Of a stretch of DNA of 64,000 bases, positions 1 through 6,862 are shown piece after piece (the stretch's first letter is position 1; each line of letters begins with the position of its first letter). This DNA is from an uncultured Roseobacter sp. Lineage in GTDB: Bacteria; Pseudomonadota; Alphaproteobacteria; Rhodobacterales; Rhodobacteraceae. A program made the translations under genes and the position numbers. Under the pieces are notes generated by a model. The model saw nothing but the letters and a program-made list of their open reading frames with translations. It searched no databases and had not been told where the DNA came from. Location of the stretch: NCBI RefSeq assembly GCF_947493125.1, contig NZ_CANLQB010000003.1:470858-534857 (forward strand), read 5' to 3'.

Positions 1-198
1 TTCGGACTGCAGCTCGATCTCGCGGTAGGTGCTGCCCGTCTCTTCGGCCCAGCGGCTGGCGCCGTTGTGAGCCGCTTCATTGAAGGATTTGTCGAACTTG
101 CCACCCAAGTCGAAGATCACAGCCGGTTCGGCCAGCGCTGCTGCGCTTGACAGGCCAAGGGCCGCGGTCGCGCCGAGAAATTTGTGCAGGAATGTCAT
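1..198 (-). CDS. BMP-family ABC transporter substrate-binding protein (N-terminal part, cut by window edge)
   Basis: Only the first 66 codons lie in the window; the 3' end is beyond position 1. The protein starts with a Sec signal peptide ending near ALAEPAV, followed by the motif VIFDLGGKFDKSFNEAA, characteristic of the Bmp/PnrA/TmpC family of periplasmic nucleoside-binding proteins. In this family the mature protein binds purine nucleosides or related bases in the periplasm and hands them to an ABC permease. The start is the ATG at 198, about 100 bases downstream (on the minus strand) of the rimI stop at 299, so it may have its own promoter. The specific substrate cannot be told from this fragment. 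Confidence 0.85.
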   Translation of the reverse strand, partial: MTFLHKFLGATAALGLSSAAALAEPAVIFDLGGKFDKSFNEAAHNGASRWAEETGSTYREIELQSE

Positions 199-298
199 TC
201 AGGGGTCTCCCAGATTGTGATTTTGGGACGTGCGATCAGCATCTTGCTGCCCACCGCCGTCCAATACCCACAAATTAGGACCCAGGCCGCAGGCCGGG

Positions 299-748
299 TC
301 AACCGGTTTTTGAGGGGATGCCGGGGGATTCCACTGCCTGACGACGGGGCAATGCTGCTGTCATCAGCACCGCATCGGCCAGTGGTGCATCTGCGCGCCG
401 GTAATAGGCTGTGCGGCGCCCCGTTTCGGCGAATCCGTGTTTGCGGTAGAGCGCGAGGGCGGCGTGGTTGTCGGCGGCGACCTCGAGGAAGGCATGATCT
501 GCCTGCGCCGTCTGCATCCACTCGGTCAGGAGCGCGTCGGCGATGTGCCGGCGGCGGTGGTCTGGGTGCACTGCGAGGGTCAAGAGTTCGCTCTCCTGTG
601 CGACCGTGCGGCTCAGCGCAAAGCCCTGTGGACGCTGCAGCAGGCTCACATGGGGTTCGGCCAGCAGGTCTGCAAATTCAGCCGCGGACCAGGGGCGCTC
701 TGCCGTGAAGGCCAGCCGGTGCAGCGCGGCCAGATCCTGGGGCGTCAC
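299..748 (-). CDS. rimI: Ribosomal protein S18-alanine N-acetyltransferase RimI
   Basis: GNAT-fold acetyltransferase of 149 residues, the usual length for RimI. The acetyl-CoA binding segment is visible as LAVHPDHRRRHIADALL (about residues 57-73), followed by the EVAADNHAALALYRKHGF block typical of RimI. RimI acetylates the N-terminal alanine of ribosomal protein S18. It overlaps the tsaB stop by four bases (ATGA type), and rimI next to tsaB is a recurrent bacterial pair, which supports the assignment over a generic GNAT enzyme. The usual Q/R-x-x-G-x-G/A loop is somewhat altered (RRRHIA). Confidence 0.88.
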   Translation of the reverse strand: MTPQDLAALHRLAFTAERPWSAAEFADLLAEPHVSLLQRPQGFALSRTVAQESELLTLAVHPDHRRRHIADALLTEWMQTAQADHAFLEVAADNHAALALYRKHGFAETGRRTAYYRRADAPLADAVLMTAALPRRQAVESPGIPSKTG

Positions 749-1362
749 GGCAGGATGACAGGCGCCACGTCCCGCGCCGGTGCCGCGTCGGCGGGGCGCA
801 GGTAGAGTGGCGCGGGCCGAGGCTGAGGCGTGCCATGGCGTTCGGATGCGAGGTATGCAATGGCAACCGCGGTTGGGTGCGCCGGGACGATGCCGGTCGC
901 TCCGATCAGCGGCGTCGGGTGTTCGGGGAGTGCGTCCTCCGGGACCATGATGGGCGGAGATGTTTCAGTGCCATCAAAGGCTTGCAGGTAGAGGTGCCCC
1001 CGTCTCGCGGCAACTGCGGTGGTGCAGGGCCCCTGATGGCCAAAGCGCAGCGCGTCGAAGCCCGACACTCCAATCGCGGGCACGCCCAGCCCCAGAGCAA
1101 GCCCGCGCGCAGCGGAAACCGAGATGCGGATGCCGGTGAAATTGCCCGGCCCGATGCCAACCCCGATGGCCGTGAGATCCTGGAATGTCAGACCGGCGTG
1201 TCTGAGCAACTCGTCACAGAGCCCCATGAGCCGCTCGGCCTGTCCTGTCTGCATCTGCTCGTCCGCCTGTGCGACGACGTCACCGCCGACAAGAACGGCA
1301 GCCGCGCAGCAGGGTGCGGCGGTGTCGAAGGCCAGGATCGTCGGAGCCACGGGCGCAGTCAC
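745..1362 (-). CDS. tsaB: tRNA threonylcarbamoyladenosine biosynthesis protein TsaB
   Basis: 205-residue protein with an N-terminal ASKHA-type fold (ILAFDTAAPCCAAAV) and the TsaB signature GIGPGNFTGIRISVSAARGLA near residues 69-89. TsaB is the non-catalytic partner of TsaD and TsaE in making t6A at position 37 of ANN-decoding tRNAs, in the cytoplasm. It is shorter than E. coli TsaB, as is common in Alphaproteobacteria. It sits in an overlapping minus-strand run: its start overlaps the end of the GFA gene by four bases and its stop overlaps the rimI start by four bases, suggesting translational coupling. Confidence 0.93.
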   Translation of the reverse strand: MTAPVAPTILAFDTAAPCCAAAVLVGGDVVAQADEQMQTGQAERLMGLCDELLRHAGLTFQDLTAIGVGIGPGNFTGIRISVSAARGLALGLGVPAIGVSGFDALRFGHQGPCTTAVAARRGHLYLQAFDGTETSPPIMVPEDALPEHPTPLIGATGIVPAHPTAVAIAYLASERHGTPQPRPAPLYLRPADAAPARDVAPVILP

Positions 1363-1784
1363 TTGCTTTGCAGCGCGTCGCGGGCGCTCTTGTCTTCGCG
1401 GGGCAGATCATCCGTGATGTGCAGCCAAGGCAAGCGGGAGGTTGCGTGCGAATGCAGGCTGGGGGGCAGGTCCGCAGCCTGATCAAGCAACCCCAGCGGG
1501 ACGTAGGTCTGACCGGGGAGGTAGTCGTATGTCGCGGCAAGCGGTGAGCCGCAGGCGCGGCAGAACCAGCGCGTGACGCCGGCGGTGTGTGTGACGGGCG
1601 GCCCGGGGTCGGGATCGAAGCTGATGACGCCCTTAACAAACCCGGCAAAGGCAGCAACCGGCGCACCTGAGAGACGTCGACAATCTCTGCAATGACAATA
1701 ACTTACACCCTCCGGCAGCGCATCTGCAATCAGCTGCACCTTGCCGCAATAGCAGCGGCCCGTGATCGTCTGGAGACTGGGCAC
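1359..1784 (-). CDS. GFA-family zinc-binding protein (glutathione-dependent formaldehyde-activating enzyme-like)
   Basis: 141 residues with the Cys-rich pattern of the GFA/CENP-V family: CYCGKV near residue 12, CHCRDCRRLSG near 31-41, and CRACGSPLA near 75. These cysteines bind two zinc ions in the family. The founding member was proposed to help glutathione react with formaldehyde, but most family members have no established substrate, so only the fold is claimed. It overlaps tsaB by four bases and lies 10 bases after the nfu stop, so it is probably co-transcribed with both. Confidence 0.85.
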   Translation of the reverse strand: MPSLQTITGRCYCGKVQLIADALPEGVSYCHCRDCRRLSGAPVAAFAGFVKGVISFDPDPGPPVTHTAGVTRWFCRACGSPLAATYDYLPGQTYVPLGLLDQAADLPPSLHSHATSRLPWLHITDDLPREDKSARDALQSK

Positions 1785-1794
1785 TTGCGGACGG

Positions 1795-2358
1795 TCAGGT
1801 GGCGACCGGGCGCACCTCGGTCACTTCCGGGATGTAGTGGCGCAGCAGGTTCTCGATGCCCATCTTCAGCGTGAGCGTCGAGGAGGGGCAGCCCGCGCAG
1901 GCGCCCTGCATATGCAGGTAGACCACACCGCGGTCAAAGCCGTGGAAGGTGATGTCACCGCCGTCCTGGGCCACCGCAGGGCGCACCCGGCTGTCGAGCA
2001 ATTCCTTGATCTGATCGACGATGGGGCCGTCCTCACCGTCGTGCTCGGCGTGACCCGACGCAGGCGCGTGATCCCCCGCCATCACCGGCTGGCCGGACTG
2101 GAAGTGCTCCATGATCGCGCCCAGAAGCGCAGGCTTGATATGATCCCAATCGACCGCATCGGCCTTGGTCACGGTGACGAAGTCGGTGCCGAAGAAGACC
2201 CCGGTCACACCCTCGACCGCGAAGATCCGGGTCGCCAGTGGTGATTTGTCAGCGGTGTCCGCCGTCGGGAAATCGGCGGTCCCCATCTCCAGCACGGTCT
2301 GACCGGGCAGGAATTTCAGGGTGGCGGGGTTTGGGGTCGATTCTGTCTGGATGAACAT
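1795..2358 (-). CDS. nfu: NifU-family Fe-S cluster carrier (Nfu)
   Basis: 187 residues. The N-terminal Nfu_N domain begins MFIQTESTPNPATLKFLPG, and the C-terminal NifU domain carries the cluster-ligating CAGCPSSTLTLK motif (CxxC). Nfu proteins carry Fe-S clusters from the assembly machinery to target enzymes. I place the start at the ATG at 2358 because the family always begins MFIQTE and a good ribosome binding site (CTCAGGAGAG) precedes it; an upstream in-frame start at 2406 would add 16 unrelated residues. It appears to head the nfu-GFA-tsaB-rimI run. Confidence 0.94.
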   Translation of the reverse strand: MFIQTESTPNPATLKFLPGQTVLEMGTADFPTADTADKSPLATRIFAVEGVTGVFFGTDFVTVTKADAVDWDHIKPALLGAIMEHFQSGQPVMAGDHAPASGHAEHDGEDGPIVDQIKELLDSRVRPAVAQDGGDITFHGFDRGVVYLHMQGACAGCPSSTLTLKMGIENLLRHYIPEVTEVRPVAT

Positions 2359-2520
2359 CGGGTCTCTCCTGAGGCTGTTCCAGATATGCGGATCGGCCCG
2401 GCACAAGTCAAGGTTTGGAATCGTTCTAAATTGGCCGCGGCGCGCAACGGTCGGTGGCCTGCGTACGGTGGGGCGGCCCGAATCAAGGGTTAACGCCTGT
2501 TTTCCTGGTCAAACCCGCGT

Positions 2521-2570
2521 CGGTATCGTGTCGGTATCACGTCGGTATTGCGTCGGTGCCGGTGTCGGTC
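2521..2570. repeat. Tandem 11-bp repeat, about 4.5 copies
   Basis: Units begin at 2521 (CGGTATCGTGT), 2532 (CGGTATCACGT), 2543 (CGGTATTGCGT) and 2554 (CGGTGCCGGTGT, one base longer), with a partial unit at 2566. The unit length matches one DNA helical turn, so it could be a phased protein-binding array, or just a slippage tract. Confidence 0.7.
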
Positions 2571-2651
2571 TCCCCCCCCGTTAACCGACCGCTCGGCGCA
2601 AAGGTTGCCAAAGGCTTAAGGGGGCCGCTCGGCGGCGCACGCCTGGCCTGC

Positions 2652-2669
2652 GCGGGCCAAACGGCCCGC
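2652..2669 (-). terminator. GC-rich hairpin after uspA
   Basis: GCGGGCC and GGCCCGC form a perfect 7-bp stem around an AAAC loop, 17 bases downstream of the uspA stop on the minus strand. Weaker complementary arms flank it (about 2637-2682). There is no T-run, so intrinsic termination is only a suggestion. Confidence 0.4.
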
Positions 2670-2685
2670 CGGGCCTGCGTGTGCC

Positions 2686-3141
2686 TCAGGTGATCGCTTC
2701 GAGCTTTTCCTTGCTCAGATCACCCGGCACGATGGTCATGGGGATGGGCAAAGTGCCTGCGCTCTTGGTCAGCTCCGTGACCAGCGGGCCGGGGCCCTTC
2801 TTGTCGGTCCCGGCGCCCAGCACCAGCACGCCGATCTCGGGGTCTTCATGGATCTGGGCGAGGATCTCATCGACCGGGCGGCCTTCGCGGATCACCAGTT
2901 CGGGGTCGATCCCCTGGCGGTCGCGCATCCACTTGGCGAAGACCTCGTAATGCACCTCGATTCGCTCGCGCGCCTCTTCGCGCATGACCGCACCCACGCC
3001 GATCCAGTGGTTGAACTCGTCCGGGGGGATCACGGAGAGGATCTCGACCCCGCCGCCGGTGTTCGCCGCCCGCATCGCCGCAAACCGCATGGCGTTGAGG
3101 CATTCACGACTGTCATCAAGCACGACGAGAAACTTCCGCAT
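2686..3141 (-). CDS. Universal stress protein, UspA family
   Basis: 151 residues forming one Usp domain, beginning MRKFLVVLDDSRECLNAMRFA (beta1 with the conserved Asp pair) and carrying the VLVLGAGTDKKGPGPLVTEL segment near residues 104-123, which corresponds to the ATP-binding loop region, with an altered G-x2-G-x9-G(S/T) pattern. Such proteins respond to stress and growth arrest in the cytoplasm. It is divergent from the BLUF gene at 3277; the 135 bases between must hold both promoters. The deviation in the nucleotide loop leaves it unclear whether it binds ATP. Confidence 0.88.
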   Translation of the reverse strand: MRKFLVVLDDSRECLNAMRFAAMRAANTGGGVEILSVIPPDEFNHWIGVGAVMREEARERIEVHYEVFAKWMRDRQGIDPELVIREGRPVDEILAQIHEDPEIGVLVLGAGTDKKGPGPLVTELTKSAGTLPIPMTIVPGDLSKEKLEAIT

Positions 3142-3276
3142 CTTCCGATGTCCCCCTCTTTGCGCGGATCATGACCTCAGTTGCAGGGCGGCGCAATCGC
3201 AATCTCCGCCCGCGCGACTGGACAGACCGGGGATCTGGAGCGATGCTAGAGAGCAGGTGGGACATGAGGCTCCGGG

Positions 3277-3669
3277 ATGGGTGTCTTTCAACTGATCTAT
3301 ACATCGCGCCCCTTCGGTTACGATCTGAACGTGCTGGCCAACATCCTGGCCACCTCGCGCAGCCGCAATGCCCGGGACGACATCACCGGCGCGCTGATCT
3401 GCCGTGCCGATGTGTTCTTGCAACTGCTCGAAGGGCCCAAAGGCAAGGTGCAGGCCACCTATGAGCGGATCTGCGACGACGACCGGCATGTGGAGGTCAC
3501 GCAGCTGGTCGCCGAGGACGTGCCGGACCGGCTGTTTCCGGATTGGGCCATGAAGCACGACCCCGCCGTCTCCTGGATGTGGTCGCCCGTCGAGGTACAT
3601 ATGGGCGCGCTGCAGTCCGCCTCGGCGCTGGCCATCCGGGAGATCTTCGTCAGATCGGCGGTGTCATAG
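3277..3669 (+). CDS. Short BLUF-domain blue-light photoreceptor
   Basis: 130 residues, almost only a BLUF domain. The flavin-pocket residues can be placed: Tyr8 (LIYTS), Asn31 (RNARDDITGAL), Gln49 (FLQLLEG), and Trp90/Met92 (FPDWAM), matching the Tyr-Asn-Gln-Trp-Met set of AppA-type BLUF domains. On blue light the FAD-Tyr-Gln hydrogen-bond network rearranges. There is no output domain, so signalling would be by protein-protein contact. It is convergent with, and overlaps by six bases, the aminotransferase at 3664. The partner is not evident from the neighbours. Confidence 0.92.
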   Translation: MGVFQLIYTSRPFGYDLNVLANILATSRSRNARDDITGALICRADVFLQLLEGPKGKVQATYERICDDDRHVEVTQLVAEDVPDRLFPDWAMKHDPAVSWMWSPVEVHMGALQSASALAIREIFVRSAVS

Positions 3670-4530
3670 GGGCTGGGTCGCGGCCCAGTCCCAGTACATC
3701 TCACGCAGGCGCCGGGCGATGGGCCCGATCTGATAGGCGGTGTCCTCGAAGCCGGTGACCGGCGTGACCTTCGACATGTTGCCGGTCATGAACACCTCGT
3801 CGGCGCGCTCGAAATCCTCGAAGGTCAGCACGCATTCATGCACGCGCACCCCCTCCGCCTTGAGATGTGCGATGTGGCGGGCGCGGGTGATGCCGGAGAG
3901 GAAGGTGCCGTTGGGGACGGGCGTGAAGACCTCGCCATCGCGGGTCATGAAGATGTTGGCGGTGGCGGTTTCGGCCACATTGCCTATGGCGTCCGCCACC
4001 AGCGCGTTCTGGAACCCGCGCGCCCGCACTTCGGTCAGCATGCGCGCGTTGTTGGGATAGAGGCAGCCTGCCTTGGCGTTCACCACCGCATCCTCCATCA
4101 CCGGGCGGCGGAACCGCGTGCGCCCGAGCGTGACGGCGGCATCCGCGGGCGCCATGGGGATCTGCTCGAGGCTGACGGCGAAGCCGGTCGCCCCCTCTCG
4201 TGGCACGATCGCGGTCGCATCGCCGTGGATCGCCCAGTACATCGGGCGGATGTAGACCGCATCCTCCGGCCCGTAATGGGCGAGCCCCTCGCGGATGATC
4301 TCGACCATGTCGTCCACGGTGACGGTGGGCGTGATCATGAGCGCTTCGGCGGAGCGGTTCACCCGCGCGCAATGCGCCACCAGATCCGGCGCGCGCCCGT
4401 CGAAGAAGCGCGCCCCGTCGAACACCGTGGTGCCGAGCCAGGCGCCGTGGTCGGCCGCCCCGATCACCGCAAGGTCGCCCGCGTGCCAGCGTCCGTCATG
4501 GTAGGTGTGAATATGGGTGCCGACGCTCAT
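3664..4530 (-). CDS. ilvE: Branched-chain amino acid aminotransferase (class IV PLP enzyme)
   Basis: 288 residues from the ATG at 4530. Fold-type IV landmarks are a short N-terminal region with GTTVFDGARFFDGR (about 40-53), the PLP-lysine region VNAKAGCLYPNNARML (about 158-173), and the NVAETATANIFM block (about 191-202). This family interconverts Leu/Ile/Val and their 2-oxo acids with 2-oxoglutarate, though D-amino-acid transaminases share the fold. An upstream in-frame start at 4611 would add 27 residues without family support and overlap the next gene. The gene symbol is a best guess. Confidence 0.82.
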   Translation of the reverse strand: MSVGTHIHTYHDGRWHAGDLAVIGAADHGAWLGTTVFDGARFFDGRAPDLVAHCARVNRSAEALMITPTVTVDDMVEIIREGLAHYGPEDAVYIRPMYWAIHGDATAIVPREGATGFAVSLEQIPMAPADAAVTLGRTRFRRPVMEDAVVNAKAGCLYPNNARMLTEVRARGFQNALVADAIGNVAETATANIFMTRDGEVFTPVPNGTFLSGITRARHIAHLKAEGVRVHECVLTFEDFERADEVFMTGNMSKVTPVTGFEDTAYQIGPIARRLREMYWDWAATQPL

Positions 4531-4553
4531 GGATCCGTCTCCGACAGGGAAGG

Positions 4554-4781
4554 TTACTTGGCGCGATAGACGCCTTCGGGCAGGTTCAGCGCCGCGTTCA
4601 GATCGCGCCATTGCTCCGGCGAGAGGGTGATCGACACCACCTTGTCGGTGCGCGGATCGTACTGGTTGAGCAGGATCGCGCTTTCCGTGGCGTGGACCGT
4701 CACATCTTCCTGCAAGGGGGTGGTGCCGTCGTCCACCAGCGTGACCACGGTGGCGTCGAATTCATGCTCGATGGTAAACAT
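4554..4781 (-). CDS. Small conserved hypothetical protein
   Basis: 75-residue acidic protein (MFTIEHEFDATVVTLVDDG...) with regular alternating strands and a C-terminal SPEQWRDLNAALNLPEGVYR segment. No known domain is recognised. It has good coding character in the local style, sits 23 bases upstream of the aminotransferase on the same strand, and is probably co-transcribed with it. Function unknown. Confidence 0.7.
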   Translation of the reverse strand: MFTIEHEFDATVVTLVDDGTTPLQEDVTVHATESAILLNQYDPRTDKVVSITLSPEQWRDLNAALNLPEGVYRAK

Positions 4782-4899
4782 GGCGTCACCTTACGGCTCA
4801 GGCGTCCCGATGCAAGGGGGACAAAGCACCGTGAGCGGGGTGGTCGCCGCCGGGGAACCTGCTAAGATACGGATCGAGTATCAGTGCGGAGGCGTCTTT

Positions 4900-5595
4900 A
4901 TGGCCTGGAAAACCCTACTTGCGGTGATGGCCGCGATCACCCTGGCAGCCTGTGACGTGAGCGCGCCCTCTGCGCCGCTGACGGTTGAGCCCATCGGGAC
5001 TGTCCCGCGCGCGTCTGCACAGAATTTCGCGCAGGTCGTGCGGATTGTGGAGCCGGTGGCCGAGCGCGAATGCCGGGCGCGTACCTCGGGCGTGAACTGC
5101 GATTTCAAGGTGCTGGTGGACGACCGCCCGGGCCAGCCTCCCAACGCCTTCCAGACGCTCGACAGGTCGGGCCGCCCGATCATTGCCTTCACCCAGGCGC
5201 TGATTGATGACGCGCGCAACGTGGACGAGCTGGCCTTTGTCATGGGGCATGAGGCGGCGCATCACATCGCCGGGCATATTCCGCGCCAGCAGCAGAATGC
5301 GGTGGCCGGTGCGGTGATCGGAGGCCTTGGCGCGGTGCTGTTGGGGGGCAACGCCGAGGCTGTGCAGAACGCGCAGCGGCAGGGCGCCCGGATCAACGCC
5401 CGCGCGTTTTCGAAGGAGTTCGAGCTGGAGGCCGATGCGCTGGGCACGGTCATTACGGCGCGGGCCGGGTTTGACCCCCTGCGCGGGGCGGAATTTTTCA
5501 ACCGCATCCCCGATCCCGGCGACCGCTTCCTCGGCACGCACCCGCCCAACGCGCAGCGCATCGATATCGTGCGGCGGACGGCAGCGGGGCTCTAG
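4900..5595 (+). CDS. M48-family metalloprotease, probable lipoprotein
   Basis: 231 residues. The N-terminus MAWKTLLAVMAAITLAACD is a lipoprotein signal with lipobox LAAC (lipidated Cys18). The zinc-binding HEAAH motif lies at residues 117-121 and the third ligand is Glu177 in EFELEAD. M48 proteases of this kind (YcaL/LoiP/BepA relatives) act in the periplasm on outer membrane or envelope proteins. The C-terminus has the GTHPPNAQRIDIV motif typical of these proteins. An in-frame ORF begins at 4627 but the signal peptide fixes the start at 4900. Its stop overlaps the convergent DCC gene by four bases. Confidence 0.92.
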   Translation: MAWKTLLAVMAAITLAACDVSAPSAPLTVEPIGTVPRASAQNFAQVVRIVEPVAERECRARTSGVNCDFKVLVDDRPGQPPNAFQTLDRSGRPIIAFTQALIDDARNVDELAFVMGHEAAHHIAGHIPRQQQNAVAGAVIGGLGAVLLGGNAEAVQNAQRQGARINARAFSKEFELEADALGTVITARAGFDPLRGAEFFNRIPDPGDRFLGTHPPNAQRIDIVRRTAAGL

Positions 5596-5963
5596 GCCCT
5601 TTTCGCCTGTCGTCTGAGATGGCTGCGGTAGAGCAGGGGGGCGAGCACGCCTTCGTATATCCAGTGGGCGAGCCGGTAAAGGCCCGGCAGGCTGACGAGC
5701 CGCGCCAGCCAGCGGTAGCGCGGCAGGCTTTGCCACAGCACGATGAAGGCCGGCACACCGACGTAGAGCGCACCGTTCCGGCGGACATGCAGCCGCCGCG
5801 CCGCGTCGTCGGCGGTGACGCCCCAGCGCGCAAGCGTCGGTGCGTCGTTCAGGTCGTCGTAGCTGAGCGGCAGGGCCTGCGCCTCGGTCAGCCGGGCGTA
5901 GTGGTCGATCTCGCGGCTGCAGACGGGGCACTCGGCGTTGTAAAGCACATCTGTCTTTGACAT
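5592..5963 (-). CDS. DCC-family thiol-disulfide oxidoreductase-like protein (DUF393)
   Basis: 123 residues from the ATG at 5963. The N-terminus DVLYNAECPVCSREIDHY has the CxxC of the DCC family; the leading Asp of the DxxCxxC signature is Asn-Ala-Glu here. The C-terminal half (FIVLWQSLPRYRWLARLVSLPG...) contains the conserved tryptophan/aromatic region of the family. Thioredoxin-like redox activity is inferred for the family but substrates are unknown. An upstream start at 6074 would add 37 residues lacking conservation. Confidence 0.85.
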   Translation of the reverse strand: MSKTDVLYNAECPVCSREIDHYARLTEAQALPLSYDDLNDAPTLARWGVTADDAARRLHVRRNGALYVGVPAFIVLWQSLPRYRWLARLVSLPGLYRLAHWIYEGVLAPLLYRSHLRRQAKRA

Positions 5964-6016
5964 GCGCCAGAGATAGGCTGTTGTTGCGGCGTGCCCAGCG
6001 GCCAGAGTGTCGCAGA

Positions 6017-6367
6017 TCAGCGTGGCTTGTTGCCGTCGATCCAGCGGGCCATCAGCCGTTTGTCGCGAAAGCATTCCTGCGGGATGTCGCGATGTTTGAT
6101 GCGTGCGATCCGTTCGGCGAAGGCCACCTGCTTGGAGGAGGGGTAGTTCGCAAAGCGGCTGGTGTCGGCCCGCGCTTTGTGTGCGTCGATCCAGGCGGAG
6201 AGCGCCGTGCTGTTGCGCCGGCGGTCCCGCGGGATCACGGCGCCGGTCTTGGCGGCGATGGCGTGGGCGTATTGCAATTGCTTCGCGCTGGGCGCCTGAG
6301 GCGGCGCGAGCGGCAACACACCCTGTCTGGGGGCATCGAGGTGTGGCAATTGCGGTTCAACGGACAT
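6017..6367 (-). CDS. Small protein with two copies of a ~38-residue repeat
   Basis: 116 residues. After a Pro-rich N-terminus, residues 27-64 (SAKQLQYAHAIAAKTG... SAWIDAHK) and 76-113 (SSKQVAFAERIARIKH... MARWIDGNK) are clearly homologous: both start S-x-K-Q, have an Ala-rich helix, a central I-P-R/Q-x-x-x-R block, and end W-I-D-x-x-K. The repeat resembles small nucleic-acid-associated helical modules attached to some topoisomerases, but this is a weak impression. Very basic composition fits DNA or RNA binding. Function unknown. Confidence 0.7.
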   Translation of the reverse strand: MSVEPQLPHLDAPRQGVLPLAPPQAPSAKQLQYAHAIAAKTGAVIPRDRRRNSTALSAWIDAHKARADTSRFANYPSSKQVAFAERIARIKHRDIPQECFRDKRLMARWIDGNKPR

Positions 6368-6430
6368 GAGCGCTCCCTTCCCTGTTCAGGTAAAATAGAA
6401 CATAAAGAGAACATTTTCAAGACCTGCTGG

Positions 6431-6673
6431 TCAGAGGGCGTTGTGGCTCCCATCGCAGAGCGGCGGTTTCGACGTCGCCTTGCAGCCGCAGAAGAACAGG
6501 GTCTTGTCGGCTGTTGCTTCGTATTGCATCGGGTTGAATGCGGTGTCTTTGTGTGACCCATCGCAGAAGGGCTGGTTCGAGGATTGGCCGCAGGTGCACC
6601 AGAAGTAGGTTTTGCCGGCAGTCACTTCGACGGGATAGGGGGCCTTCTGGGCGATTTTCGGAGGTGTGGTCAT
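6431..6673 (-). CDS. CDGSH iron-sulfur domain protein with two CDGSH motifs
   Basis: 80 residues from the ATG at 6673. It contains two cluster-binding motifs of the pattern CxCx(6-7)PxCDGSH: CTCGQSSNQPFCDGSH and CGCKATSKPPLCDGSH. Each should bind a redox-active 2Fe-2S cluster through three Cys and one His, as in mitoNEET-like proteins and bacterial double-CDGSH (MiNT-like) proteins. It is cytoplasmic by sequence. The longer frame beginning at 6892 is ignored because the extra residues look like random translation. Confidence 0.9.
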   Translation of the reverse strand: MTTPPKIAQKAPYPVEVTAGKTYFWCTCGQSSNQPFCDGSHKDTAFNPMQYEATADKTLFFCGCKATSKPPLCDGSHNAL

Positions 6674-6814
6674 GGGCTCGGGCTTTCTCTGACAGAGTGG
6701 CGACGCGAATGGCTGGTCGTCAGCGGGCCTTTGTATGGCCCGCCAAGACTCTAGCTCGGACCGCGCTGCTGACCACCGGGAGAGATGTGTGACGACGCCC
6801 TGTGAGCTGTGCGG

Positions 6815-6862
6815 GCCTGCGCGCCTAGAAACGGGCGCAAGCGCGTTTCTAGGCGCGCAGGC
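6815..6862. terminator. Perfect 19-bp hairpin spanning the rimO stop codon
   Basis: Arms 6815-6833 and 6844-6862 are perfectly complementary (GCCTGCGCGCCTAGAAACG and its complement) around a 10-base loop. The right arm includes the last codons and TAG stop of rimO (6849-6851). No T-run follows in the rimO direction, so it may stabilise the mRNA end rather than act as a classical intrinsic terminator. Confidence 0.6.

Larger units (their letters stand above)
2359..2685. other. Intergenic region with an 11-bp tandem repeat and GC-rich hairpins
   Basis: About 330 bases with no convincing gene. It should hold the nfu promoter (transcribed leftward from about 2400) and the end of the uspA transcript. 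At 2521-2570 an 11-base unit (consensus CGGTATCRYGT) repeats about four and a half times. A GC-rich hairpin lies at 2652-2669. Short reading frames here have no recognisable features. Confidence 0.6.

Noticed and set aside
4627..4899. N-terminal extension of the M48 protease
   Set aside because: Antisense to the small protein at 4554-4781, and the lipoprotein signal clearly begins at 4900.
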